Shown: piece after piece, positions 8,954 to 22,108 of the stretch | How the letters are laid out: each line of letters opens with the position of its first letter | How positions within the stretch are numbered: position 1 is the stretch's first letter | Assembly (NCBI GenBank): GCA_903923395.1 | Contig: CAIXXM010000124.1 | Location: forward strand, 1-64,000 | From: an uncultured Acidobacteriia bacterium | GTDB lineage: Bacteria > Acidobacteriota > Terriglobia > Bryobacterales > Bryobacteraceae | Direction of reading: 5' to 3' | DNA length: 64,000 nt | Translations under genes and position numbers: made by a program | The notes under the pieces: model-generated | The model's input: only the letters and a program-made list of their open reading frames with translations | What the model was told of the DNA's origin: nothing | Databases searched by the model: none

Positions 8954-10059
8954 CGCACCACTCCCGCCAGCAGCAGTTGCACAATGCCAGCGGCACAGAC
9001 GCCAAGCCAGCCAGCCTGCTGCCAGCCGTAAGCACCCAAGGCGGACCCAATCGCGCCGCCGACGAAGTACGAAACCATATACACCGTATTCAAGCGGCTG
9101 CGCGCCTCAGGCACCAGTCCGTAAATGCGGGTTTGATTCGCCACATGACCAGCCTGAACGCCCAGATCCATCAGGATCACACCTGCAATCAAGCCCCAGA
9201 GATGGTCCCCGCCCGCCGCGAAAACCAAATAGGAGGCGATGGACACGCTGATCGAAACAGACACCGTGAAACCGGCACCCTTCCGGTCCGAAAGATGACC
9301 CGCGCGGGGAGCAAAGGCCGCACCGGCTGCCCCCACAAGTCCGAACAGTCCGGCCACCTTGCCCCCGTAGTGGTAGGGCGCGCCCGCCAGATGAAACACC
9401 AGCGTCGACCAGAAGGCACTGAACGCACCGAACAACATCGCACCTTCGAGCGAGGCCTCACGCAGTACGGGTTGAGTCCGGACCAGATCGAGGATCGACC
9501 GGAGCATTTCGCTGTACCGGATTCTTCGGTCGGGAAGGTCCTCCGGCAGGTTCACCCGCACCAAGGCCGCGAGAATCACCATCAGCACTGCGGCGCCAAA
9601 ATACACCGCGCGCCAGCCAAACCAATCCCCGGCGAAACCACTTACCACGCGCGCCAAAAGAATTCCCGTAAGCAAGCCACCCAGCACGGTCCCCACGATC
9701 TGACCCCTTCGCCGGTCCGGGGCAAGCTTCGCGGCAAAAGGAAGAACCAGATGCGGAACAATCGTGGTGATTCCGGTCAGAAATCCTGCGAAATAAAGCC
9801 ACTGGAGGGACGGTGCCAACGCAGTCAGCAATACCGCCAAGGCTATGGCCAGAGAGAGCAGGATAATCAATCGCCGCCGGGGAAACATATCACCCAGCGG
9901 AACGAAAAGAAACATGCCCGCTGCAACCCCAGCCTGTGTGAAACCCGGAAGATAGCCGATGGCATGCCCGCTCACCTGCAATGAAGCCGCCATTTGGGGC
10001 AGCAAGGGCTGGTTGTAATAGATATTCGCCACACTCACGGCGCAGGCTACAGACATCAC
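8929..10059 (-). CDS. Major facilitator superfamily exporter
   Basis: The 376-residue protein has about twelve membrane segments. The N-terminal VSVANIYYNQPLLPQMA resembles the YgaY-type group of MFS exporters, and the loop between segments two and three has the variant FVPLGDMFPRRR of the MFS G-x-x-x-D-R/K-x-G-R-R motif. A second such loop, GHLSDRKGA, begins the C-terminal half. The substrate is not visible. The protein is slightly short for the superfamily, so an earlier non-ATG start cannot be ruled out. It overlaps the downstream UbiA-like gene. Confidence 0.85.
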   Translation of the reverse strand: MMSVACAVSVANIYYNQPLLPQMAASLQVSGHAIGYLPGFTQAGVAAGMFLFVPLGDMFPRRRLIILLSLAIALAVLLTALAPSLQWLYFAGFLTGITTIVPHLVLPFAAKLAPDRRRGQIVGTVLGGLLTGILLARVVSGFAGDWFGWRAVYFGAAVLMVILAALVRVNLPEDLPDRRIRYSEMLRSILDLVRTQPVLREASLEGAMLFGAFSAFWSTLVFHLAGAPYHYGGKVAGLFGLVGAAGAAFAPRAGHLSDRKGAGFTVSVSISVSIASYLVFAAGGDHLWGLIAGVILMDLGVQAGHVANQTRIYGLVPEARSRLNTVYMVSYFVGGAIGSALGAYGWQQAGWLGVCAAGIVQLLLAGVVRWRMGGPR

Positions 10060-10270
10060 CCAAACGGTTCGCGGGGAAATTTCAGTCTCTGCAATTGTGG
10101 CTGTCCGGATACTTAAATTCTACGATGCGCCCCACCCACACTTCGTCGCATCCGGCGTTCTGTGCTGTTCCTCACCGTGAGCCATATACGTGCTTAGAAA
10201 AAGATGAGAAATTAGGGGAAGTACAGTCACTATAAGACTGCCAGCTCCATGGCGGTAAGGAAATCAGGCT

Positions 10271-10639
10271 ATGGCAAAAGTAGTTTTATGCGGACTCGAT
10301 GCAGGTGCCATCCTGCAAGCCAGCCGCGTCATTGATTCCAATCAACACCAGATTGTTCCTCTGCCGGGGACTGCCCCCGTCCACGCCTGCCTCGACGCTG
10401 ATATTGTCTTTGCCTGCGCAGACCGCAACGCCTATGTCCCTTTATTACGTGCCATTCGCAAAGCCCGCCAGGAGATGGCCTTCATCGTAGTTTCCAGGCT
10501 GCCGGAAACCGCTGAGTGGCTGGATGCCCTGGAAGCCGGAGCCACGGACTATTGCGCCTTGCCCTTGGACCGTCAACAAGTTTGCGCGCTTCTGGAAGCT
10601 GCCGCCCCCCGCCTCAGGGCTGCTGCCGCTGCCGCCTGA
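10271..10639 (+). CDS. Degenerate response-regulator receiver (pseudo-receiver)
   Basis: The 122-residue protein follows the receiver fold: a VVLCGLD first strand, DADIVFACA as the third strand, VVSRLPETAEWLDALEAGATDY as the usual strand four-helix four region. The phospho-acceptor aspartate position after strand three is a cysteine, and the conserved lysine of the K-P pair is replaced in CALPLD. The first acidic pair is also missing. It therefore probably does not take part in normal phosphotransfer and may work as a docking or regulatory domain. GTAAGGAAAT before the ATG gives a usable ribosome site. It ends in an alanine-rich tail and lies 30 bases before an M14 peptidase gene. Confidence 0.65.
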   Translation: MAKVVLCGLDAGAILQASRVIDSNQHQIVPLPGTAPVHACLDADIVFACADRNAYVPLLRAIRKARQEMAFIVVSRLPETAEWLDALEAGATDYCALPLDRQQVCALLEAAAPRLRAAAAAA

Positions 10640-10669
10640 CATGCCTTCCGTCTATAATCGTCCCTAATC

Positions 10670-13018
10670 ATGTTGAAACGATTGTTGACGTGCACCGCAG
10701 CAGCCTTGCTGCTGTCGCTTTCCAGTCCAGCCGCGGTTCCAACCCCGGAATCCCACTTCGGTCACAAGATCGGCGAAGACCGCCAACTCCTCGATTGGGC
10801 GAAAGTAGTAAGCTACTTCGAACTGCTGGCAAAATCGAGCGATAAGATTCGCGTGGAGGAATATGGCCGTTCCGCCGAAGGCCGTCCCCTGATCGTCGCG
10901 ACCATCGCAGCACCCGAAGTACTCAAGAATCTCGAAAAATATAAAGAGATCCAGCGGCGTCTTTCCGACCCCCGCCGCACCACGGCAAAGGAAGCCGAAG
11001 CGCTCTATCCCCAGGCGAAGAACATCATCCTCATGACGTGTTCCATCCACGCCACTGAGGTCGCCTCCACACACAGTGCCGTCGAGTTCGCTTACCGCCT
11101 GATCACGGAAGACAACCCGCACTTCAAGGCGATCCTGCAGAACAATATTCTGTTGCTGGCACCCTCCATCAATCCCGATGGCGTGGATATCGTCACCCAG
11201 TGGTACCGCAAAACGCTTGGGACGAAGGCCGAAGGCTCCAGCCCGCCCGAGCTATACCAGAAGTACGTTGGCCACGATAATAACCGCGACTGGTATATCT
11301 TTTCCCAGCCTGAGACCCGTGCCACCGTTTCGAAGCTCCACAATGTCTGGCATCCGGAAATCGTCTACGACGTTCACCAGCAGGGTTCCGGCGGCAGCCG
11401 TATCTTCATTCCGCCATGGCTCGATCCCATTGAGCCAAACATCGACCCAATCTTGTCCCAGGAAATGAACTGGCTTGGCTCGGCCATGGCCTCTGATCTC
11501 ACCGCGCAGGGCAAGACCGGTGTTGCCATTCATGCGGCTTATGATTTCTGGTCACCGTCCCGCCACTACCAGAGCTTCCACGGCGGCATGCGCATTCTGA
11601 CGGAGTCCGCCAGCGTGCGCCTGGCAACACCCATCACTCTCGGCCCGGATGATATCGATGAAACTTCGCTCGGCTACAACCCGCGCGAGAGGAGTTGGAA
11701 TTATCTGCAGCCGTGGCTGGGGGGAACCTGGCGCATCAGGGACATTATTGACTATCAGGAATCAGCGTTCGAATCATTGCTGTATAACGCCGCAATCAAG
11801 CGCGAAGATATTCTCCGGGCGTTCTACACCGTCAATGTTCACCAGATCCAGCGCACCAGTCCCTGGGGCATTGTAATTCCCAAGGACCAGCGTGACCCCG
11901 GCGCTACACGCAAGTTACTGGAGACCCTCGCGTTTGGAGATGTGGAAGTAAGTCAGGATTCGCAGGGGAATTATGTAATTCCAATGGCGCAACCGTATTC
12001 GGGCTGGGCGAAGTCGCTCTTGGAGCGCCAGCAATATCCGACCGATCTGTTATATCCTGGTGGTCCGCCGAAACGGCCATATGATACGACCGCCCATACC
12101 CTGCCCCTCTTATTCGGCGTCGATGTTAGCTTCATCGAAAAAGCGCCTCCGGGCAGTCTGAAAAAGGCGGACTTTGGGAAATTCGAGTCAAAGTCCACTT
12201 ACAAGGCCTCTGATACCGATGGCTGGAAGGCCGTCAACGCCGCATGGACCAAAGGCACAGCCGTCTATCGCAGCGCAACCGGTGACTTCGCGGTCGGCAC
12301 TCCCGCTGCGGGCTTCCAACCAATCAAACAACCCCGCGTTGGACTGTATAAGAGCTTCGCCGCCAACATGGACGAAGGCTGGACCCGCTGGCTGCTCGAA
12401 GAATTCGGCTTCGCTTACACGAGTCTGCGGAACGCGGATATCCAGGCAGGGAACCTGCGGGCGAAGTTCGACAGCATCGTCTTGCCGGACGAAATGTCCG
12501 CTGTCATTCAAAACGGAGCCCGTGGCAATCTTCCGGATGAATACAAGGGTGGACTCGGCGAGAAAGGCGCGGCGGCACTCAAAGATTTTGTCAACGCGGG
12601 CGGGACGGTTGTTTGCCTGAATAAGTCCTCTTCCTGGGCCATTGAACACCTTGGAGTGAAAGCGAAGAACGTGCTGGCCGGCGTTGCCAATAAGGACTTC
12701 TATTCCCCCGGCTCCCTGCTGAACGTGAAGCTGGATACTTCCAGTCCGCTGGCTGCCGGTTTGCCTTCGGATATCACCATCTGGTCAGAAGGCAGCCCCG
12801 CTTTCACTACGGAAGAGCAATCTGTCGCCAAGTATACGGAGACAAACCCGCTGGCTTCCGGCTGGCTGCTGGGAGAAAAGTTGATTGAAGGCAAGACGGC
12901 GCTGGTCGATGCGAAGATCGGAGCCGGTCATGTGATTCTCTTCGGGATGCGTCCGCAATACCGCGCGCAGAGTTATCTGACATTCAAGCTCTTCTTCAAT
13001 TCTCTGGTGGCAAGATGA
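10670..13018 (+). CDS. Secreted M14 zinc carboxypeptidase with C-terminal GATase-like domain
   Basis: The 782-residue protein has a signal peptide (about 1-21) and an M14 domain to about residue 340. The zinc ligands are visible: His127 and Glu130 in CSIHATEVAS and His236 in YDVHQQGS. Glu312 in ILTESASVRLA is the likely catalytic base, and NPDG and NNRDW are the usual binding turns. The part after about 540 resembles a class-I amidotransferase-like or ThuA-like Rossmann domain, in a common acidobacterial arrangement. It probably trims extracellular peptides. Its stop overlaps the start of a nucleoside hydrolase by four bases. Confidence 0.85.
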   Translation: MLKRLLTCTAAALLLSLSSPAAVPTPESHFGHKIGEDRQLLDWAKVVSYFELLAKSSDKIRVEEYGRSAEGRPLIVATIAAPEVLKNLEKYKEIQRRLSDPRRTTAKEAEALYPQAKNIILMTCSIHATEVASTHSAVEFAYRLITEDNPHFKAILQNNILLLAPSINPDGVDIVTQWYRKTLGTKAEGSSPPELYQKYVGHDNNRDWYIFSQPETRATVSKLHNVWHPEIVYDVHQQGSGGSRIFIPPWLDPIEPNIDPILSQEMNWLGSAMASDLTAQGKTGVAIHAAYDFWSPSRHYQSFHGGMRILTESASVRLATPITLGPDDIDETSLGYNPRERSWNYLQPWLGGTWRIRDIIDYQESAFESLLYNAAIKREDILRAFYTVNVHQIQRTSPWGIVIPKDQRDPGATRKLLETLAFGDVEVSQDSQGNYVIPMAQPYSGWAKSLLERQQYPTDLLYPGGPPKRPYDTTAHTLPLLFGVDVSFIEKAPPGSLKKADFGKFESKSTYKASDTDGWKAVNAAWTKGTAVYRSATGDFAVGTPAAGFQPIKQPRVGLYKSFAANMDEGWTRWLLEEFGFAYTSLRNADIQAGNLRAKFDSIVLPDEMSAVIQNGARGNLPDEYKGGLGEKGAAALKDFVNAGGTVVCLNKSSSWAIEHLGVKAKNVLAGVANKDFYSPGSLLNVKLDTSSPLAAGLPSDITIWSEGSPAFTTEEQSVAKYTETNPLASGWLLGEKLIEGKTALVDAKIGAGHVILFGMRPQYRAQSYLTFKLFFNSLVAR

Positions 13019-13974
13019 AGCGGGCATTGCTCTTATTGTTCGCCTGCGGGCTTCTGGCGATGGCCCAAAAGCCGGTGCCGGTCATCCTCGATACGGATAT
13101 CGGCGATGACATCGATGATGCGCTCGCCCTGGGGCTGGCGCTGCAGTCGCCCGAACTCGACATCAAACTCATCACAACCGTGGTCGATGATGTGGAGAAC
13201 CGCACACGCCTGGTCTGGAAGGAACTCGGACTCTACGGCAGGCAGGATATTCCCATCGCCACCGGTGCGGCGCATCCGTTGCTGGACCCGCAGGTATCAA
13301 ACCGCATGCCTCAATTTGAGGTCTTGACCGGGGCTGACCAGGCCCCCTCTTCGGCGAAGGCCCGGGCGGCGGACAGGATCGTGGAGGTCTTGATGTCGTC
13401 GCCTGAAAAGATCACGCTGCTGCCCATTGGTCCACTAACCAATATTGCGCTGGCTCTACGCCTGGAGCCGCGCATCAAGGATCACATTGAACGCATCATC
13501 CTCATGGGTGGTGCGTATTATCCGGCCCGGCGGGAGTACAACATTTACCGAGACCGGATCGCCGCGGCGATTGTCTTCGAATCCGGCATTCCCATTACTG
13601 GTGTGGGACTGGATGTGACGGAACCCTGTAAGTTGCTGGGCTCCGACCTTGAACGACTTCGCACCGCTGCGAACCCGGCGTCGCAATTCCTTTACCACCT
13701 GATTGAGCTTTGGCAGGGCGGAAAGAAGGACCGTTATCCGGTGCTCTATGATCCGCTCGCCATCGCCGTCGCGGTGCGTTCGGGATTGATTGGTACAGAG
13801 ACAGGCAGCGTGCAGGTGGAAACCATGAGCAAGATGCTCTATGGGACGACGGTCTTCACTGCGGGCAAAGGGAACACGCAGGCTGCGAAGACGGTACAGC
13901 AGCGGGCATTTCTTGATCTGTTTATAGAGCGGCTGTCGGCTGCGCCGCGTAAGGTGACGGTAACAGCAAAGTAA
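13015..13974 (+). CDS. Exported nucleoside hydrolase (IUNH family)
   Basis: The 319-residue protein has a signal peptide ending near MAQ at 17-19, then DTDIGDDIDDALALG (26-40), the aspartate cluster that binds calcium and the ribose in inosine-uridine-preferring nucleoside hydrolases. Further family stretches are LLPIGPLTNIALAL, ILMGGAY and the late YDPLAIAVAV with its active-site aspartate. The enzyme would split nucleosides to base and ribose outside the cytoplasm, in line with scavenging. It is translationally coupled to the M14 peptidase through an ATGA overlap. Confidence 0.85.
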   Translation: MKRALLLLFACGLLAMAQKPVPVILDTDIGDDIDDALALGLALQSPELDIKLITTVVDDVENRTRLVWKELGLYGRQDIPIATGAAHPLLDPQVSNRMPQFEVLTGADQAPSSAKARAADRIVEVLMSSPEKITLLPIGPLTNIALALRLEPRIKDHIERIILMGGAYYPARREYNIYRDRIAAAIVFESGIPITGVGLDVTEPCKLLGSDLERLRTAANPASQFLYHLIELWQGGKKDRYPVLYDPLAIAVAVRSGLIGTETGSVQVETMSKMLYGTTVFTAGKGNTQAAKTVQQRAFLDLFIERLSAAPRKVTVTAK

Positions 13975-14124
13975 GTGGATCGGGCGGAAAACCCCGAAAT
14001 ATCGCCACGAGAGAAAGCGGCACCTACCCGCGTCCAGCCATCGCAGCCAATAACTTCCCGACCCGGCACGCGGAGCAGCGATCGCCCAGTGCTGTACCCA
14101 ACGAACGCGCAAATCCACTCCCGC

Positions 14125-18790
<4,666 letters not shown>

Positions 18791-18822
18791 ACCGGGTACA
18801 ATCGGACGAACTCCAGACGAAC

Positions 18823-20025
18823 ATGACGATCCTCTGCCTTGCGAGCTACTTCAAAGGTGTTGACTTTCTCCGGGCCGCGAAACGGGAAGGTGCCCGTGTG
18901 CTGCTCCTCACATCTCTCAGCCTGAAGGCGAAAGAAGATTGGCCGGCAGATATCGCCGACGAGATCTTCTACATGCCCGATGACAAAGAAGGCATGTGGA
19001 ATCCCGAACACACCCGGAACGCCGTGAGCTATTTTGCGAGGACAGAAAAGATCGACCGCATCGTTCCATTGGACGACTTCGACCTCGAACTTGCCGCCTC
19101 CCTCCGCGAGCATTTCCGCATTCCCGGCCTGGGCGAATCCGCCACGCGATACTTCCGCGACAAACTCGCCATGCGAAAGCGGGCTCAGGAAGCAGGCCTT
19201 CGCGTCCCCGCATTTTCTCCGCTCTTTCATGACGCGGATGTGAACGCTTTCCTGCAAAATGTGCCCGGACCCTGGATGTTCAAACCGCGCTCCATGGCAG
19301 GGGCAATCGGCATCAAAAAAGTCCACACGCCAGAGGAAGTTTGGGAAGCGATCCACGCCGTGGGAGATCTGCGATCCCACTACCTCCTCGAAGCCTTCGT
19401 ACCCGGGGATGTCTTCCACGTGGACACCCTGAATGCCTCTGGAAAAGTGGTCTTCGAGATCGCCTCTGCCTATGGCCGCCCGCCCATGGAAGTCGCTCAT
19501 GGCGGAGGCGTCTTCACCACCAGAGTCGTCCCGCACGGCGGGGATCTCGAACATTCGCTGTTTCAGGCCAACCGCGCCCTGCTATCCGCCTTTGAGCTCG
19601 AACGCGGTGCCTCCCACAGCGAATTCATCAAAGCCCACGCGGACCAGGAAATCTACTTCCTGGAAACCTCCGCAAGAGTGGGCGGTGCCAATATTGCGGA
19701 TATGGTCTCAGCCGCCAGCGGGATCAATCTCTGGGCCGAATGGGCAAGACTGGAACTGACCGGAGACACAGCTACATACGAACTGCCCCCGGTCAGCAAC
19801 AACTATGCCGCCTTGTTAGTTTCACTTGCCAAAGATCCATGGCCCGACACGTCTCATTTCGGAATCCCCGAAATCGTATGGCGGATGTCGAAACTCCACC
19901 ACGTCGGCCTCGTTATTCAATCGCCGAGTTACGAACGAACCTCGGAACTGCTCCAAACCCTCACTCACCGGGTACTGAACGAATTCACTGCAACCTTGCC
20001 CGCACGCGGACGCGCACTCGACTGA
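18823..20025 (+). CDS. ATP-grasp enzyme
   Basis: The 400-residue protein has the ATP-grasp layout. The N-terminal half is Rossmann-like. The middle has RDKLAMRKRAQEAGLRVP, which is the usual entry into the ATP-grasp fold, and WMFKPRSMAGAIGIKKV with the ATP-binding lysine and the glycine loop. YFLETSARVGGANIADMV supplies the metal-binding glutamate and the arginine of the active site. Such enzymes join a carboxylate to an amine or thiol. The substrates are unknown and no biosynthetic partner is adjacent. Its stop lies three bases from the convergent cheW stop. Confidence 0.85.
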   Translation: MTILCLASYFKGVDFLRAAKREGARVLLLTSLSLKAKEDWPADIADEIFYMPDDKEGMWNPEHTRNAVSYFARTEKIDRIVPLDDFDLELAASLREHFRIPGLGESATRYFRDKLAMRKRAQEAGLRVPAFSPLFHDADVNAFLQNVPGPWMFKPRSMAGAIGIKKVHTPEEVWEAIHAVGDLRSHYLLEAFVPGDVFHVDTLNASGKVVFEIASAYGRPPMEVAHGGGVFTTRVVPHGGDLEHSLFQANRALLSAFELERGASHSEFIKAHADQEIYFLETSARVGGANIADMVSAASGINLWAEWARLELTGDTATYELPPVSNNYAALLVSLAKDPWPDTSHFGIPEIVWRMSKLHHVGLVIQSPSYERTSELLQTLTHRVLNEFTATLPARGRALD

Positions 20026-20028
20026 CCA

Positions 20029-20547
20029 TCAGTGCGCCAGCGCAACAATGCCGCGCAGTTCCTGCAACGTCAATACATCTTCGATTTTCAGCAGGATCTT
20101 GACCGCACCCTTAACCTTGGCAATACCCAGGACAAACGGTGTTTCCACGCCCTGGCCAAAATCCGGTGCGTCCTCAATATCAGCCGGATTCAAATTCAGA
20201 ACCTCGCTGACACCATCCACAATCAAGCCGATCATGGCGCTCTCACCTTCCTGAATCACCTGCACAACGACGATACAAGTCGTCTGTGTAAATGGCGCTT
20301 CCGGGAAGGCAAATTTCAAGCGCAAATCCACCACAGGGATAATCTTCCCGCGCAGATTCAACACGCCCTTCAGGTGAGGAGGTGTACCGGGAACGCTGGT
20401 AATATCCTGCACCCCCATAATCTCTTTCACCTTCAGCACCTGGATGCCAAATTCTTCTTTTCCGAGCTGAAAGGTCAAATACTTGCCTGCCCGGGGATCG
20501 ACGCTGGGCGCCGCTGCTTGAGTACGTTCTAGAGTCGCTGCCGCCAT
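20029..20547 (-). CDS. cheW: CheW-family coupling protein
   Basis: The 172-residue protein is a single CheW domain: KYLTFQLGKEEFGIQVLKVKEI, then GTPPHLKGVLNLRGKIIPVVDLR, the standard CheW core, then MIGLIVDGVSEVLNL. CheW links chemoreceptors to the CheA kinase. No cheA, receptor or methylation gene is visible here. I chose the inner ATG because the longer GTG start would run back into the end of lpxD and adds an unconserved basic stretch. It follows lpxD at a distance of 34 bases on the same strand, an unusual gene neighbour for a chemotaxis protein. Confidence 0.9.
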   Translation of the reverse strand: MAAATLERTQAAAPSVDPRAGKYLTFQLGKEEFGIQVLKVKEIMGVQDITSVPGTPPHLKGVLNLRGKIIPVVDLRLKFAFPEAPFTQTTCIVVVQVIQEGESAMIGLIVDGVSEVLNLNPADIEDAPDFGQGVETPFVLGIAKVKGAVKILLKIEDVLTLQELRGIVALAH

Positions 20548-20581
20548 ACAAATACTAGATCGGCATTCCTCCCGAAAACCT

Positions 20582-21583
20582 TTAGCCCTTTTCCCCACCT
20601 TGTTTGCGATTCCGCGCCAACCGGGAAACTTCGGCCAGTTGCGCCAAATACTGCCGCAGAGGCCTTGCCGGCGTCCCCCAAACCGGCTCGCCAGCCCGCA
20701 CGATCTTCGAAGTCAAAATCCCGGCCCCGGAACCAATCACCGCCTTCGATTCGATCCGTGCCTTATCCCCCACTCCGACCTGCCCGCCCACCACGGCATA
20801 ATCGCCAACGGTCACGCCTCCAGCCAGTCCCGTCTGCGCCGCAATCACCACATGCCGCCCCAACACGCAGTTGTGCGCAATGTGCACCATATTGTCGAGC
20901 TTCGTGCCATCCCCAATGACCGTCACCCCCAGTGCCGCCCGGTCAATACACGTATTGGCACCGATCTCGACATCGTCACCCACCGCAACAGTCCCCACCT
21001 GCGGAACCTTTTGAAACCGCCCGCCTTGCATCTCGAAACCGAAGCCATCAGCCCCGATCACAGCGCCCGCATGAACAATACAGCGTTTCCCCAGCGTGAC
21101 CCGTGGATACACCGTCACCCGGTGATGCAGCACCGTCTCCCCGCCAATGACTGAGCCTGCCCCCACAAAGCAACCCGCGCCCACCACCACTCCAGCACCA
21201 ATCACCGTACCTGCTTCAACCACCGCACCGGGCCCGATCTCCGCCGAAACATCCACCACCGCCGCAGGGTCGACCAGCGCTGCCGGATGAATTCCCGGTG
21301 CGGCCCGCCGCGCCGGAAACAGAATGCCCAGCGTCTTCCCGAAGTCCGCCCTTGGATTGGAAGAGACCAGAACCGTCTGTCCACCGGCCACCTCATACTG
21401 CTGGGGCGCGAGCAAACATCCCGCCCGCGAGGCCGCGGCTGCCGCGAACAGCTTCGGCGTGCCAACGAACGCCACATCGGAATCCCCGGCAGACTCGAGC
21501 GGCGCAGCCCCCCGAATCCACGTATCGGCCTTGCCCACTACCTCCAACCCCAGGCGGGCCGCGAGTTCGCCGGCCTGAATCAC
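20582..21583 (-). CDS. lpxD: UDP-3-O-(3-hydroxyacyl)glucosamine N-acyltransferase LpxD
   Basis: The 333-residue protein has the LpxD order: an N-terminal uridine-binding domain, then a left-handed beta-helix from about residue 98 made of hexapeptide repeats such as IGPGAV, VGAGCF and IGDGTK, and MVHIAHNCVLG near 232-242 with the catalytic histidine His237. It adds the second acyl chain in lipid A synthesis, so the organism makes lipid A. The GTG start overlaps the upstream stop in a GTGA, suggesting coupling to the Spy-like gene. The other lpx genes are not in this window. Confidence 0.95.
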   Translation of the reverse strand: MIQAGELAARLGLEVVGKADTWIRGAAPLESAGDSDVAFVGTPKLFAAAAASRAGCLLAPQQYEVAGGQTVLVSSNPRADFGKTLGILFPARRAAPGIHPAALVDPAAVVDVSAEIGPGAVVEAGTVIGAGVVVGAGCFVGAGSVIGGETVLHHRVTVYPRVTLGKRCIVHAGAVIGADGFGFEMQGGRFQKVPQVGTVAVGDDVEIGANTCIDRAALGVTVIGDGTKLDNMVHIAHNCVLGRHVVIAAQTGLAGGVTVGDYAVVGGQVGVGDKARIESKAVIGSGAGILTSKIVRAGEPVWGTPARPLRQYLAQLAEVSRLARNRKQGGEKG

Positions 21584-22104
21584 TTCGACTCTTTTCTGGC
21601 CGGCCCCAGCGCCACAGGTACGGGCTTCGGAGGCACCGGCGCGGCATATTGCAGCAACCCCACTTGATTGGCCTCACTAACAGCCCGCTGCAATTGCATC
21701 GCTTCCTGCAACTTCTCGAGCTGTTTCTTTTGTGCCGGATTCAACACATTCAACAACTCCTCGCGGCTCGAAACCTGCTTGGAAACCTGCGCCCGCAGCG
21801 CATTGATCTCAATCTCCAGCTTCCCGATCGCCGTTGCATCCGGACTGCCCGCAGCCAGCAGGTTATTCACCTCATTCTGCTTGGCTGAGATCTGCACATA
21901 AACGGACTGGCTGGCCGCCGTGTGCGCCTGCTGAATTTCGCGCATCTTCTTGATCTGTTCATCCGTCAGACCCACGGCTTCCTTCAAGGCTTCGAAATTC
22001 TGCTGGAACGGCATGATCCCGGCCGGCATCGGCATCCCCTGAATCACCGGCCCCTGCGCATACAGGCCCACAGCAAACACACCGAAACAAAGAACAGAAC
22101 GCAT
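21580..22104 (-). CDS. Spy/CpxP-like periplasmic helical protein
   Basis: The 174-residue protein has a signal peptide ending near AQG at about 18, then a helical, charged region with two LTxxQ-like motifs, LTDEQIKKM and LNPAQKKQLEKL. These mark the Spy/CpxP group of periplasmic chaperones that bind unfolded protein during envelope stress. The C-terminal tail is proline-rich. I chose the inner ATG because a longer frame would overlap the upstream M16 gene and delay the signal peptide. It lies four bases behind the M16 stop and is coupled to lpxD. Confidence 0.75.
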   Translation of the reverse strand: MRSVLCFGVFAVGLYAQGPVIQGMPMPAGIMPFQQNFEALKEAVGLTDEQIKKMREIQQAHTAASQSVYVQISAKQNEVNNLLAAGSPDATAIGKLEIEINALRAQVSKQVSSREELLNVLNPAQKKQLEKLQEAMQLQRAVSEANQVGLLQYAAPVPPKPVPVALGPARKESK

Positions 22105-22108
22105 CACA

